This document shows, piece after piece, positions 25,521-34,574 of a stretch of 64,000 bases of DNA. The notes beneath the pieces were generated by a model. The model saw nothing but the letters and a program-made list of their open reading frames with translations. It did not search any database and was not told the origin of the DNA. The translations under genes were made by a program, and so were the position numbers. The DNA comes from Rhodosalinus halophilus (GTDB lineage: Bacteria > Pseudomonadota > Alphaproteobacteria > Rhodobacterales > Rhodobacteraceae): NCBI RefSeq assembly GCF_003298775.1, contig NZ_QNTQ01000002.1, forward strand, positions 186,001 through 250,000. The letters are read 5' to 3'. The first letter of the stretch is position 1. The number at the start of each line of letters is the position of its first letter.

Positions 25521-26750
25521 CTACTCGGCGTCGCCGTCGGCGCCGGACTCGGCCTCGAGCCGGGCGATCACCTTGGAGAGCTCGGGATCCTGGCTGAAAT
25601 CGGCGAGCTGATAGCTCTCCCGCACGGCGTCAGCCGAGACCGCGACGCTGCGCACAACATTCGTGCCCTGCCCGGCCGGACCGTAAAGGTCGCCGCCCAC
25701 CTCGAAATAGATGGATCCGGACATGCCCGCACGCAGCGTCGGCGCCTCTGCATCGCGGGGCAACGTGTATTCCTCGCCCGCGTCGAGGATCTTTTCGAAG
25801 ATGATCGACCCGTCCCCGGCGCGCACCCGCACCCATGCGGGCCGGATCGCGAAGAGCGTCACGGTCTCGGGGCCTTCGGCCACGACCTGCGGCATCGGTG
25901 CAGCGTCGGGGGCGGGAGGCTCCGGTCCGGGCTCGGCGCTGGCGATCTCGGGCTCCGCCGGCCGGTCGGACCGCGCGAAGGCGCCGAGAGTATCCGGGTC
26001 GAGCGTGGAGATCGGCGCGTCCCGCGCGACGAGCACGGGCGTGTCCAGCGCCTGCGGGCGGTAGAGACGATCCAGCGCGTCGGGCGAAGGCGCCTCCGGT
26101 CCGCCGTTCATCGCCTCTTCGACGGGTCCGTTCGCGGCCTCCAGCGGGTCGAGATCCGAGAGCACGACCGGCGTCTGGTCCACGGGCGCAAGCTGGACGC
26201 GCTGGATCTCGCGCAGGACGCTCAGGCCGCCGTAGCCGATCGCGCCGACCAGCGCCAGGAGCACCAGAAGCGAACCGATCGCGCCGGGCTCGATGCGCGA
26301 AAGCAGGGAGTCCTGCGGCGCACCGAAGGCGAAGCGCGACTCCGCCAGAGGATCGCGGGCCGCCGAGGCGACAGGCTCGGGCGCGCGCCGCGCCTCGGGT
26401 CTGGAACGGCCGATCGAGGCGTCGGCCGACATCCCGTGCGCCGGGGAGAAGCCGCTCTCGGCGCAGAACGCCTCGAAGGTGCGGTCGGGATCCATGTTGA
26501 GATAGCGGGCGTAGGAGCGGACATAGCCCGCGATGAACCCCGGCGTGTCGAAGGCCGACGGGTCGCAGTTCTCGATCGCGGCGATGTAGCTGGCCTTGAT
26601 GCGCAACTCGCGCTGCACGTCGAGCAGCGACTTGCCCATCGTCGCACGCTCGCCCCGCATCACGTCGCCGAGGCGCAGGTCGAAGTCGTCGAAACTCTTC
26701 AGCCTTATGTCGGGTTCGCCGTCGCTACGCGGTGTCCTCCGCCCGATCAT
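25521..26750 (-). CDS. RodZ-like membrane protein: HTH + transmembrane + DUF4115
   Basis: 409 aa. The N-terminal cytosolic helix-turn-helix (about residues 25-95: LGDVMRGERATMGKSLLDVQ, SYARYLNMD) is the RodZ/HTH_25 type that binds MreB. A low-complexity linker is followed by one membrane segment (about 155-180, IGSLLVLLALVGAIGYGGL). A long acidic, proline-rich periplasmic linker leads to a C-terminal DUF4115 domain (about 300-380, VTLFAIRPAWVRVRAGDGS). RodZ links MreB to the elongation machinery and cell shape. Synteny with ispG supports the assignment. Confidence 0.88.
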   Translation of the reverse strand: MIGRRTPRSDGEPDIRLKSFDDFDLRLGDVMRGERATMGKSLLDVQRELRIKASYIAAIENCDPSAFDTPGFIAGYVRSYARYLNMDPDRTFEAFCAESGFSPAHGMSADASIGRSRPEARRAPEPVASAARDPLAESRFAFGAPQDSLLSRIEPGAIGSLLVLLALVGAIGYGGLSVLREIQRVQLAPVDQTPVVLSDLDPLEAANGPVEEAMNGGPEAPSPDALDRLYRPQALDTPVLVARDAPISTLDPDTLGAFARSDRPAEPEIASAEPGPEPPAPDAAPMPQVVAEGPETVTLFAIRPAWVRVRAGDGSIIFEKILDAGEEYTLPRDAEAPTLRAGMSGSIYFEVGGDLYGPAGQGTNVVRSVAVSADAVRESYQLADFSQDPELSKVIARLEAESGADGDAE

Positions 26751-26803
26751 CCCTGCCGCCTATCCCCAGATGCCGCCTGCCAAGGGTGCGATTCGACTCG
26801 CAC

Positions 26804-26846
26804 TCGTTATTTAACGAATCATAGCACATCGGGCGAGAGGCGTCAG
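26804..26846 (-). promoter_or_regulatory. Predicted promoter of the rodZ-like gene with an overlapping inverted repeat
   Basis: On the minus strand, CTGACG (26846-26841) and TATGAT (26823-26818) are separated by 17 bases, a good sigma-70 match. Just downstream of the -10 lies the inverted repeat TCGTTA-N2-TAACGA (26817-26804), placed where a repressor could block initiation. Confidence 0.6.
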
Positions 26847-26853
26847 CGACGCC
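26839..26853 (-). terminator. Stem-loop downstream of hemA
   Basis: GGCGTC-AGC-GACGCC, a six-pair stem five bases after the hemA stop. It has no T-run and overlaps the rodZ -35 box, so it is at best a weak terminator. Confidence 0.35.
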
Positions 26854-26858
26854 GCTGC

Positions 26859-28082
26859 CTATGCGGTCTTTTCGGCGCGATTCAGCGCGCAGTGCGACCA
26901 CAGATCGTCCATCGCGCGGACCAGCCGGTCCATCTCGTCCGGGCCGTGCACCGGCGACGGCGTGAAGCGCAGACGCTCGGTTCCGCGCGGCACCGTGGGG
27001 AAGTTGATGGGCTGGCAGTAGATCCCGTGGTGCTCCAGCAGCATGTCCGAGATCATCTTGGTGTGCACCGGGTCGCCCACGATCACCGGCACGATGTGGC
27101 TGCCGTGGTCGATGATCGGCAGGCCGAGCCCCTTGAGCCGGGTCTTGAGGATGCGCGCCTGCGTCTGGTGCTGCTCGCGCCGCGCCTGATCGGTCTTGAG
27201 GTGGCGGACGGAAGCCGCCGCGCCGGCCGCCACCGCGGGCGGCAGCGAGGTCGTGAAGATGAACCCCGGTGCATAGGAGCGGATCGCGTCGCACATCTTC
27301 GCGCTCGCCGCGATGTAGCCGCCCATCACGCCATAGGCCTTGGCCAGCGTGCCGTTGATGATGTCGATGCGGTGCATGAGCCGGTCGCGCTCGGCCACGC
27401 CGGCACCGCGGGGGCCATACATGCCCACGGCGTGCACCTCGTCGATGTAGGTGAGCGCGTCGAACTCGTCGGCGAGATCGCAGATCGCCTCGATCGGGCC
27501 GAAGTCGCCGTCCATCGAGTAGATCGATTCGAAGGCGATGAGCTTGGGCGCCTCCGGGTCGTCGGCGGCCAGAAGCTCGCGCAGGTGCTCCACGTCATTG
27601 TGCCGGAAGACGCGCTTCGAGCCGCCGTTGCGGCGGATGCCCTCGATCATCGAGGCGTGGTTGAGCTCGTCCGAATAGATGATCAGCCCGGGGAAGAGCT
27701 TGGGCAGCGTCGAGAGCGTCGCGTCGTTGGCGATGTAGGCCGAGGTGAAGAGCAGCGCCGCCTCCTTGCCGTGCAGATCGGCGAGCTCGGCCTCGAGCCG
27801 CTTGTGGTAGACCGTGGTGCCCGAAATGTTGCGCGTGCCGCCCGAACCCGCGCCGGTCGCCTCGATCGCCTCGTGCATCGCCTCGAGCACCACGGGATGC
27901 TGGCCCATGCCCAGGTAATCGTTGCCGCACCAGACGGTGATCGGCCGTTCCTCGCCGTCGGCGCGCCGCCAGGTCGCGTGGGGGTAGGCGCCGCGCTTGC
28001 GCTCGATGTCGATGAAGGTGCGGTAGCGGCCTTCGTCGTGCAGGCGCCGGATCGCTTGGTCGAGCTTGGCCGTATAGTCCAC
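26859..28082 (-). CDS. hemA: 5-aminolevulinate synthase
   Basis: PLP enzyme that condenses glycine and succinyl-CoA to 5-aminolevulinate, the entry to haem and (bacterio)chlorophyll in alphaproteobacteria. The 407-aa sequence follows Rhodobacter ALAS nearly block for block: [52 protein letters not shown], the catalytic Lys in [14 protein letters not shown], and [16 protein letters not shown]. The start is GTG at 28082 with GAAGGA eight bases upstream; an ATG at 28090 is out of frame. An FNR-type box lies 113 bases upstream. Confidence 0.98.
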   Translation of the reverse strand: MDYTAKLDQAIRRLHDEGRYRTFIDIERKRGAYPHATWRRADGEERPITVWCGNDYLGMGQHPVVLEAMHEAIEATGAGSGGTRNISGTTVYHKRLEAELADLHGKEAALLFTSAYIANDATLSTLPKLFPGLIIYSDELNHASMIEGIRRNGGSKRVFRHNDVEHLRELLAADDPEAPKLIAFESIYSMDGDFGPIEAICDLADEFDALTYIDEVHAVGMYGPRGAGVAERDRLMHRIDIINGTLAKAYGVMGGYIAASAKMCDAIRSYAPGFIFTTSLPPAVAAGAAASVRHLKTDQARREQHQTQARILKTRLKGLGLPIIDHGSHIVPVIVGDPVHTKMISDMLLEHHGIYCQPINFPTVPRGTERLRFTPSPVHGPDEMDRLVRAMDDLWSHCALNRAEKTA

Positions 28083-28192
28083 GTCGGCATTCCTTCAGAC
28101 TGTCGGGCCGGACGCGCCGCCCCGTAAGTTTAGAATGGATATAACTGGGCGAAGCCCGTGACAACAGGCTACAGATTGCCGCGCCGCCCGAT

Positions 28193-28210
28193 CATTGATC
28201 TGCGTCAATG
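28193..28210. promoter_or_regulatory. FNR/FnrL-type binding site between hemA and the M20 peptidase gene
   Basis: CATTGATCTGCGTCAATG: the core TTGAT-N4-GTCAA at 28195-28208 differs at one base from the FNR consensus TTGAT-N4-ATCAA and is extended to six-base palindromic arms. It is 113 bases upstream of hemA and 72 upstream of the divergent M20 gene. FnrL control of hemA is known in Rhodobacter; control here is inferred. Confidence 0.72.
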
Positions 28211-28281
28211 AATTGCCCCCGTCTGGACAGCCCGCGCCGCTCTGATACCGTCGGCGTCACGCCGAACCGACAGGAGCGCCA

Positions 28282-29658
28282 ATGTCCGCCGATCCCGTCC
28301 TTGCCCGAATCGATGCCGATCTTCCGCAGGCGCTCGACCGGCTCATGGCCTTGCTGCGGATCCCGTCGATCTCGACGGACCCCGCCTATGCCGAGGCCTG
28401 CGACCGCGCGGCCGACTGGCTCGTGGCGGACCTCGAGAGCCTCGGCGCGACCGCGGAGAAGCGGGCCACGCCCGGCCACCCGATGGTGGTGGGCCATATC
28501 GGCGAAGGCGCGCCGCACCTGCTGTTCTACGGCCACTACGACGTGCAGCCTGCCGATCCGCTGGAGTTGTGGCGCCGCGACCCCTTCGATCCCGCCCTGG
28601 AAGAGACCGAGCACGGCGAGGTGATCCGCGCCCGCGGCGCATCGGACGACAAGGGCCAGCTGATGACCTTCGTCGAGGCCTGCCGTGCCTGGATCGCCGA
28701 GCACGGCGCGCTGCCCTGCCGCGTCACCTTCTTCTTAGAGGGCGAGGAGGAATCGGGCTCGCCCTCGCTCGTGCCGTTCCTCAAAGAGAACGCGGAGGAG
28801 CTGAAAGCCGACATCGCGCTGATCTGCGACACCGGCATGTACGACCGCCAGACGCCCTCGATCACCACCCAGCTCAGGGGCATGCTGCGCGAGGAGGTGG
28901 TGCTCCGCGCCGCCTCGCGCGATCTGCACTCCGGCCTCTACGGCGGGCTCGCGGTCAACCCGATCCACGTGCTCGCGCGCATCCTCGCCGAGCTGCACGA
29001 CGCGTCGGGGCGCGTGACGCTCGAGGGCTTCTACGACGGCGTGCCGGAGACCCCGCCCGAGGTGCTCGAACAATGGGCGGGGCTGGGCTTCGACGCGGAG
29101 GGATTTCTGGGCCGCGTGGGCCTCTCACAGCCTGCGGGCGAGCAGGACCGCACCCCGCTCGAGCGGCTCTGGGCGCGCCCCACCGCCGAGGTCAACGGCA
29201 TCGAGGGCGGCTACACCGGCGCGGGCTTCAAGACGGTGCTGCCGGCCCAGGCGCGCGCCAAGGTCAGTTTCCGCCTCACCGGCACGCAGGATCCCGAAGC
29301 CGTGCATCGCGCCTTCGTGGCGCATGTCGAGCAGCGCCTGCCCGAGGACGTGACCGCCGAGTTCCCGATGGGCGACGGCGCGCCGGCCACGCGCATGGAC
29401 ATAGACCGCCCCGAGTTCGAGGCCGCGCGCGCGGCGCTCTCGCAGGAGTGGCCGAAACCGGCGGTCTTCGCGGGCGTCGGCGGCTCGATCCCCGTGGCGG
29501 GCTACTTCAAGGAGATCCTCGGCCTCGAATCCATGCTCATCGGCTTCTCGCACGACGACGACGGGCTGCATTCGCCAAACGAGAAATATGATCTGGCGAG
29601 CTTCCACAAGGGCGCGCGCAGCTGGGCGCGTATCCTGGGGGCACTCGCGCGGGCATGA
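28282..29658 (+). CDS. M20 family zinc dipeptidase
   Basis: 458-aa metallopeptidase of the M20/ArgE-DapE-CPG2 group. Metal-site motifs: YGHYDVQP (His and the following Asp, about residue 79), the bridging Asp in RGASDDKGQ, the catalytic Glu pair in LEGEEESGS (about 153), Asp in CDTGMYDR, and a C-terminal His in DDDGLHSPNEKYD. A dimerisation insert lies between about residues 205 and 350. It is most like cytosolic non-specific dipeptidases. Its ATGA stop overlaps the start of the hydrolase gene that follows. Confidence 0.93.
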   Translation: MSADPVLARIDADLPQALDRLMALLRIPSISTDPAYAEACDRAADWLVADLESLGATAEKRATPGHPMVVGHIGEGAPHLLFYGHYDVQPADPLELWRRDPFDPALEETEHGEVIRARGASDDKGQLMTFVEACRAWIAEHGALPCRVTFFLEGEEESGSPSLVPFLKENAEELKADIALICDTGMYDRQTPSITTQLRGMLREEVVLRAASRDLHSGLYGGLAVNPIHVLARILAELHDASGRVTLEGFYDGVPETPPEVLEQWAGLGFDAEGFLGRVGLSQPAGEQDRTPLERLWARPTAEVNGIEGGYTGAGFKTVLPAQARAKVSFRLTGTQDPEAVHRAFVAHVEQRLPEDVTAEFPMGDGAPATRMDIDRPEFEAARAALSQEWPKPAVFAGVGGSIPVAGYFKEILGLESMLIGFSHDDDGLHSPNEKYDLASFHKGARSWARILGALARA

Positions 29659-30527
29659 TCCCCGGCTTCGACGCCCGCCGGGTCGAGTGCGGCGCCGCGA
29701 CGATCGCCTGCGAGATCGGCGGAGAGGGTCCGCCCCTGCTCCTGCTGCACGGCTTTCCGCAGACCCGGGCGATGTGGACGCATATCGCGCCCGTGCTTGC
29801 GCGGAGCCACACGGTCGTCTGCGCCGACCTGCGCGGCTACGGCGCCTCCGACAAACCCTCGGGCACCGGGGCGATGACCTTCCGCGCGATGGGCGCGGAC
29901 CAGCTCGCGCTGATGTCCGCGCTGGGGTTCGAGCGCTTCCATCTGGCCGGCCACGACCGCGGCGCGCGCACGGCCCACCGCATGGCGCTCGACGCGGCCG
30001 GGCGGATCGCGAGCCTCGCGCTGATGGACATCGTGCCCACCGCCCACCTGCTGGACAGGCTGACGCCCGAGGTCGCGCGGGCCTATTACCACTGGTTCTT
30101 CCTGGCCCAGCCGCAGCCCGTGCCCGAGCGGATGATCGGCGCGGATCCCGACGCCTTCTTCGAGCGCTGCCTGGGCGGCTGGGGCGGCGCGGGGCTCTCG
30201 GCCTTCGACCCCAGGCTCCTGGACGCCTACCGCGCCGCCTGGCGCGACCCGGAGGCGATCCGCGCCATGTGCGACGACTACCGCGCCGCGCTCGATCACG
30301 ACGCGGCCCTCGACCGCGCCGAAGCGGGCCGAATCGACTGCCCCTGCCTCGTCCTGTGGGGCGCCGAGGGCGCGATGGCCCGCGCCTACGACGTGCCCGG
30401 GACCTGGGCGCCGTGGTTGTCGCAGATCGAGGCACGCGCGATCCCGGGTGGCCATTTCTTCCCTGACGAGATGCCCGCAGAGACGGCGGAGGCGCTGGGG
30501 GCCTTTCTCGCACGGCAATCGCTCTGA
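29655..30527 (+). CDS. Alpha/beta hydrolase resembling fluoroacetate (haloacetate) dehalogenase
   Basis: 290 aa. The nucleophile motif is GHDRGAR (Asp about residue 102) rather than GxSxG, as in haloalkane/haloacetate dehalogenases and epoxide hydrolases. Beyond that it shares the Rhodopseudomonas fluoroacetate dehalogenase pattern from memory: LLLLHGFPQTRAMW, ADLRGYGASD, Arg after the nucleophile and Arg three further on, a His-Trp pair in YYHWFFLAQP (fluoride pocket), Tyr in DDYRA, and the general-base His in GGHFFPDE. It hydrolyses short 2-haloacids by prediction. It overlaps the M20 gene by four bases (ATGA). Confidence 0.78.
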   Translation: MIPGFDARRVECGAATIACEIGGEGPPLLLLHGFPQTRAMWTHIAPVLARSHTVVCADLRGYGASDKPSGTGAMTFRAMGADQLALMSALGFERFHLAGHDRGARTAHRMALDAAGRIASLALMDIVPTAHLLDRLTPEVARAYYHWFFLAQPQPVPERMIGADPDAFFERCLGGWGGAGLSAFDPRLLDAYRAAWRDPEAIRAMCDDYRAALDHDAALDRAEAGRIDCPCLVLWGAEGAMARAYDVPGTWAPWLSQIEARAIPGGHFFPDEMPAETAEALGAFLARQSL

Positions 30528-30797
30528 GCGGACGACGGAACGCCCTGCCATGCCCCGTCTGCCCTGCTCCCGGAAGTCCCGGTCGCGGGGGGGGGCGTGA
30601 CGCAACCTCTGCGCGGGCACCCGCAGAAAGCCCCCAACTGCGCTCCGGGATCGATCCGAGGGCGGCCGCAAGCGATCTGCCCTGCGGGCCGCGAAACTTT
30701 CGTGCGCGACGCCTGCCGCCTTCGCAAACGAAAGGCGCGCCGCCCCGGAAGGGCGGCGCGCGGGCGATCTCGCGGGCGGGGCCCGCGCGTCAGGCGA
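30528..30797. other. Convergent intergenic region
   Basis: 270 bases between the dehalogenase-like gene and the leftward receptor gene. It contains a run of nine G (30587-30595), a CTTTCG...CGAAAG partial inverted repeat and the terminator at 30735-30761. I see no gene or RNA here. Confidence 0.5.
30735..30761. terminator. Bidirectional terminator-like hairpin
   Basis: Eleven perfect pairs (GCGCGCCGCCC at 30735-30745, GGGCGGCGCGC at 30751-30761) around a CGGAA loop, between convergent genes. On the minus strand it is followed by CTTTCGTTTG, so it serves the receptor gene best. Confidence 0.65.
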
Positions 30798-32399
30798 TCA
30801 GGCCATCCACCAGCGCTGGCTGGCCTTGCCGCCGTCGAACTCCCAGTTCGCGGCGACGCTCTCGCCGTGGGCGAGCTCGTTGGACACGCCCATGATATAG
30901 TTGGCGAACATCGGCACCAGCGCGCCACCGTCGTCGTGGATGAGACGCTGCGCCTCGAAGTAGAGCTCGGCGCGCTTCTGCTGGTCGAGCTCGGCGCGGG
31001 CCTCGTCCACGATCGAGTTGAACTTGACCGCGGCCTCGGTGGTGCGCCAGTCGGTGTCGTTCCACTCGCTGTCGTCGACATAGGCCGAGGAGAACATCCA
31101 GTCCGCCGTCGGCCGGCCGCCCCAGTAGCAGGCGCACCAGGCCTTCTTGTTCCAGACGTTCGACCAGTAGCCGTCCGAGGGCTCGCGCACGACCTCGACG
31201 GTGATCCCCGCCTCGGCGGCCGAGGCGGCGACGAGCTGCGCCGCGTCCACGGCGCCGGCGAAGGCCGCGTCGGAGGCCGAAAGCTGGATGGGCCCGCTGT
31301 GGCCGGACTTCTTGTAGTGGAAGGCCGCCTTCTCCGGGTCGAACTCGCGCTGGTTCAGCCCTTCGGCGTGGAAGGGCACCGCGGGCGAGATCGGGTGGTC
31401 GTTGCCGACCGCGCCGTAGCCCATGAGGATCTTGTCCACGAGCTCCTGCCGCTTCACGGAGAGCTTGAGCGCCATGCGCAGGTCGTAGTTGTCGAAGGGC
31501 GCCATGGTGACGCGCATCGGGAAGGTGTAATGCAGGTATCCCGTCTTCTCGAGGATATCGATGTTGGGCGCCCGGCCCAGCAGGTTCGCGGTCTTGGGAT
31601 CGACCCGGTCGATCAGCTGCACCGAGCCGTTCATCAGCGCGTTCTGCCGCGCGGTCGGATCGACGATCGACAGGATCTCGACCGTGTCGAACCAGGCCGC
31701 ATCGTCGATGTGATAGTTGTCGTTGCGCGCGCCGATCACCCGCACGCCGGGCTCGAAGGTCTCGATGCGATAGGGGCCGGTTCCGATCGCCGCCGTCGGA
31801 TCCACGGCCCCCCCATCCGAGGGCATGATGAGCAGGTGATAGTCCGACAGGATGAAGGGGAAGTCGGCGTTGCCCGAGGCGAGCGTGACGACCAGCGTAT
31901 CGCCGTCGGCCGACATCTCGACGACATCCGCGAGCAGCCCCTTGGCGGCGGACTTCGTGTCCTCTCCGCGATGGTGGTTGAGCGAGGCGATGACATCCTC
32001 GACGGTCATCGTCTTGCCGTTGTGGAAGGTCACTCCCTGCTTGAGCGGGAAGCGCCAGGTCTTGGCGTCGGGCGTCGCTTCCCACCCCTGCACCAGATCG
32101 CCGCGCAGCGTGCCGTCAGGCGCGACCTCGGTGAGCGAGTTGCCCCAGAGATAGCCCACGTTCAGCATGAACCCGTTCTCGTAGGTCGCCGGGTCGAGGC
32201 TGTCGGTGGTCGAGCCGTGGCCCATGCCGAAGCGCGCGTCGCCGCCGCGCTTGGGTGTGGCGGCCATCGCGCGGTCCGCCATGGTGAGCGCGGTGGGCAG
32301 CACGACGCCGGCGGAGAGCACCGAGGAGACGAACTCGCGCCGCGAAAGCCGTCCCTGGCGCAGCAGCGCACGCTGACGCTCGATGAACTTTTCCTTCAT
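30798..32399 (-). CDS. ABC transporter substrate-binding protein, family 5 (second importer)
   Basis: 533-aa periplasmic receptor with a Tat signal (SRREFVSSVLSAG, about residues 19-31; cleavage after AMA near 46). It has the SBP_bac_5 lobes: YENGFMLNVGYLWGNSLTEV, TWRFPLKQGVTFHNGKTMTVEDV, LRMALKLSVKRQELVDKIL and YFEAQRLIHDDGGALVPMF. It is only distantly like the receptor at 18761 and probably has a different ligand. It is divergent from its presumed permease and ATPase genes, an unusual split for this operon type. Confidence 0.92.
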   Translation of the reverse strand: MKEKFIERQRALLRQGRLSRREFVSSVLSAGVVLPTALTMADRAMAATPKRGGDARFGMGHGSTTDSLDPATYENGFMLNVGYLWGNSLTEVAPDGTLRGDLVQGWEATPDAKTWRFPLKQGVTFHNGKTMTVEDVIASLNHHRGEDTKSAAKGLLADVVEMSADGDTLVVTLASGNADFPFILSDYHLLIMPSDGGAVDPTAAIGTGPYRIETFEPGVRVIGARNDNYHIDDAAWFDTVEILSIVDPTARQNALMNGSVQLIDRVDPKTANLLGRAPNIDILEKTGYLHYTFPMRVTMAPFDNYDLRMALKLSVKRQELVDKILMGYGAVGNDHPISPAVPFHAEGLNQREFDPEKAAFHYKKSGHSGPIQLSASDAAFAGAVDAAQLVAASAAEAGITVEVVREPSDGYWSNVWNKKAWCACYWGGRPTADWMFSSAYVDDSEWNDTDWRTTEAAVKFNSIVDEARAELDQQKRAELYFEAQRLIHDDGGALVPMFANYIMGVSNELAHGESVAANWEFDGGKASQRWWMA

Positions 32400-32676
32400 G
32401 TCGAATCCCTCCCGTCCAGTCGTTTCGGATGACGCATTCCCGTGGAGCGCCGATGCCGCAAGACTACAAGCGCAGCCCGGAAAGGCCCACCAAAATCTTC
32501 GTGTCGTTCCGTAAGGCTTTTTTCTTTTGGAATCCGCGCGGGCTCTCGACTATGGTTAGTCGGCGGGCGCGGCCCGCCAACAAGCCCTAGTCGGCCGAGG
32601 CGGCCTGACGGATCGCCGGGCGATGTCGCGGATGGCCTGCCGACGCGGACGGGCAAGAAACAAGGGGATGAGCCAG
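32400..32676. other. Divergent intergenic region of the second ABC importer
   Basis: 277 bases between the receptor gene and the permease operon, so both promoters should be here. Visible are a pyrimidine-rich tract (32517-32528), a short palindrome GACTA-N4-TAGTC (32548-32561) and a GGCGGGC-GCG-GCCCGCC hairpin just after it. I could not assign -35/-10 boxes with confidence. Confidence 0.4.
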
Positions 32677-33657
32677 ATGCATCCGGTGCTCCGGACGGTG
32701 CTCCAGAGACTCGCGCTCGGCGTTCTGACGCTCTTCATCGTCTCGATCATCATTTTCGCATCCGTGCAGATGCTGCCCGGCGATTTCGCCGAAGCCGTGC
32801 TCGGGCAGGCCGCCACGACCGAGACGGTCGCCGCCTTCCGACGCGAGCTGGGCCTCGATCAGCCGCCGGTGATCCGCTACTTCGACTGGATCGGCGCGCT
32901 GGCGCAGGGCGATCTGGGCACCTCCTTCTCGGGGCGCGCGGCTTCGGGCGTGGACCGCTCGCGCGAGGTGGCCGAGCTGGTCGGCCCGCGGCTCATGAAC
33001 ACGCTCTTTCTCGCCAGCATGACGGCGATCATCGCGGTGCCGCTCGCGCTCTTTCTCGGCATCACCGCCGCGCTCAAGCGCAACAGCTTCTACGACAAGG
33101 CTGTGAGCACCTCGACGCTGACGACGATCTCGTTCCCCGAGTTCTTCGTGGCCTATATCCTCATCCTGCTTCTCGGCACGCTCTGGCCCGTCTTCCCCAG
33201 CCTCGCCGACGTCAGCCGCGAGATGCCCTTCTGGGACCGTGTCTATACCACCGCGCTTCCGGCGCTGACGCTGACGCTGGTGATCGTGGCGCACATGATG
33301 CGGATGACGCGGGCGGCGATCATCAACCTGCTGGCCTCGCCCTACATCGAGATGGCGCGGCTCAAGGGCGAGCCGCCCGCGCGCGTGATCCTGCGCCACG
33401 CGCTGCCCAATGCCTGGGCGCCGATCGCCGCGGTGATCGCCTTCAACCTGGCCTATCTCGTGGTGGGCGTCGTGGTGGTCGAGGTGGTCTTCGTCTATCC
33501 GGGAATCGGGCAGCTGATGGTGGACGCGGTGAGTTCGCGCGACATTCCGGTCGTGCAGGCCTGCGCGCTGATCTTCGCGGCGACCTACATCCTGCTCAAT
33601 CTCATCGCCGACATCATCGGCATCGTCACCAATCCCCGGCTGTTGCATCCCAAATGA
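32677..33657 (+). CDS. ABC transporter permease, DppB type (second importer)
   Basis: 326-aa permease with six membrane segments, the first LALGVLTLFIVSIIIFASVQM. It carries the family block ELGLDQPPVIRYFDWIGALAQGD and the coupling loop PYIEMARLKGEPPARVILRHALP. AAGGGG lies nine bases before the ATG at 32677; an ATG at 32668 (three codons longer) sits on top of that site. Its stop overlaps the next start (ATGA). Confidence 0.92.
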   Translation: MHPVLRTVLQRLALGVLTLFIVSIIIFASVQMLPGDFAEAVLGQAATTETVAAFRRELGLDQPPVIRYFDWIGALAQGDLGTSFSGRAASGVDRSREVAELVGPRLMNTLFLASMTAIIAVPLALFLGITAALKRNSFYDKAVSTSTLTTISFPEFFVAYILILLLGTLWPVFPSLADVSREMPFWDRVYTTALPALTLTLVIVAHMMRMTRAAIINLLASPYIEMARLKGEPPARVILRHALPNAWAPIAAVIAFNLAYLVVGVVVVEVVFVYPGIGQLMVDAVSSRDIPVVQACALIFAATYILLNLIADIIGIVTNPRLLHPK

Positions 33658-34574
33658 CCGACCAGACCGAAGGCTATTCGGCCGCCGCCGAGGTGGGCCA
33701 GTTCCGCACCCGCCGCACCTGGCGGCAGCGCGCCTGGATCGAGCTGAAGAAGGCGCCGCCCACGGCGATCTTCGGGCTGATCGTGATCGCGGGTTACATC
33801 TTCGTCGCGCTCTTCGCGCCCCTGCTCGCCCCCTACGGCGAGGCGGAGGTTTTCCCACAGTCCTACGCGCCCTGGAGCGCCGAGCACCCCCTCGGCACCG
33901 ACCAGATCGGCCGCGACATCCTCACCCGGCTGATCTACGGCGCGCGCAACACCATCGGTCTGGCCTTCCTCACCACGCTGCTTGCCTTCTTCATCGGGGT
34001 CTCGCTGGGCCTGATCGCGGCGATCAACCGCTCCTGGCTCGATCAGGTGATCAGCCGCGGCGTCGACGTGCTGATGGCGATCCCGTCGCTGATCTTCGCG
34101 CTGATGCTGCTGTCGATCTTCGGCTCCTCGGCGCTGTCGCTCATCCTCATCATCGCGGTGCTCGACTCCACCCGCGTCTTCCGTCTGACGCGCTCGGTCG
34201 CGGTCGGCGTGGCGGTGATGGACTACGTCGAGGCGGCGACCCTGCGCGGCGAGGGGCTGGGCTGGGTCATGCGGCGCGAGATACTGCCCAACATCATGCC
34301 GCCGCTGGTCGCGGAGTTCGGCCTGCGCTTCTGCTTCGTGTTCCTGACCATCGCGGCGCTTTCCTTCCTCGGCGTCGGCATCCAGCCGCCCACCGCCGAC
34401 TGGGGCACCATGGTGCGGGAGACCGCGAACCTCATCCAGTTCGCCCGCTTCGACCTGAAGGCGGGGCTCACGCCGCTCCTGCCGGCGGCGGCCATCGCGC
34501 TGCTGACGGTGGCGGTGAACTTCGTGGTGGACTGGTTCCTGCACAAGACGAGCGGGCTGCGCGATGAACACTGA
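33654..34574 (+). CDS. ABC transporter permease, DppC type (second importer)
   Basis: 306-aa second permease: N-terminal cytosolic segment, first membrane helix IFGLIVIAGYIFVALFAPLL, the HPLGTDQIGRDILTRLIYGA block, and the coupling loop MDYVEAATLRGEGLGWVMRREILP. The start overlaps the upstream stop by four bases, and its end overlaps the ATPase gene by eleven. Confidence 0.93.
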   Translation: MTDQTEGYSAAAEVGQFRTRRTWRQRAWIELKKAPPTAIFGLIVIAGYIFVALFAPLLAPYGEAEVFPQSYAPWSAEHPLGTDQIGRDILTRLIYGARNTIGLAFLTTLLAFFIGVSLGLIAAINRSWLDQVISRGVDVLMAIPSLIFALMLLSIFGSSALSLILIIAVLDSTRVFRLTRSVAVGVAVMDYVEAATLRGEGLGWVMRREILPNIMPPLVAEFGLRFCFVFLTIAALSFLGVGIQPPTADWGTMVRETANLIQFARFDLKAGLTPLLPAAAIALLTVAVNFVVDWFLHKTSGLRDEH

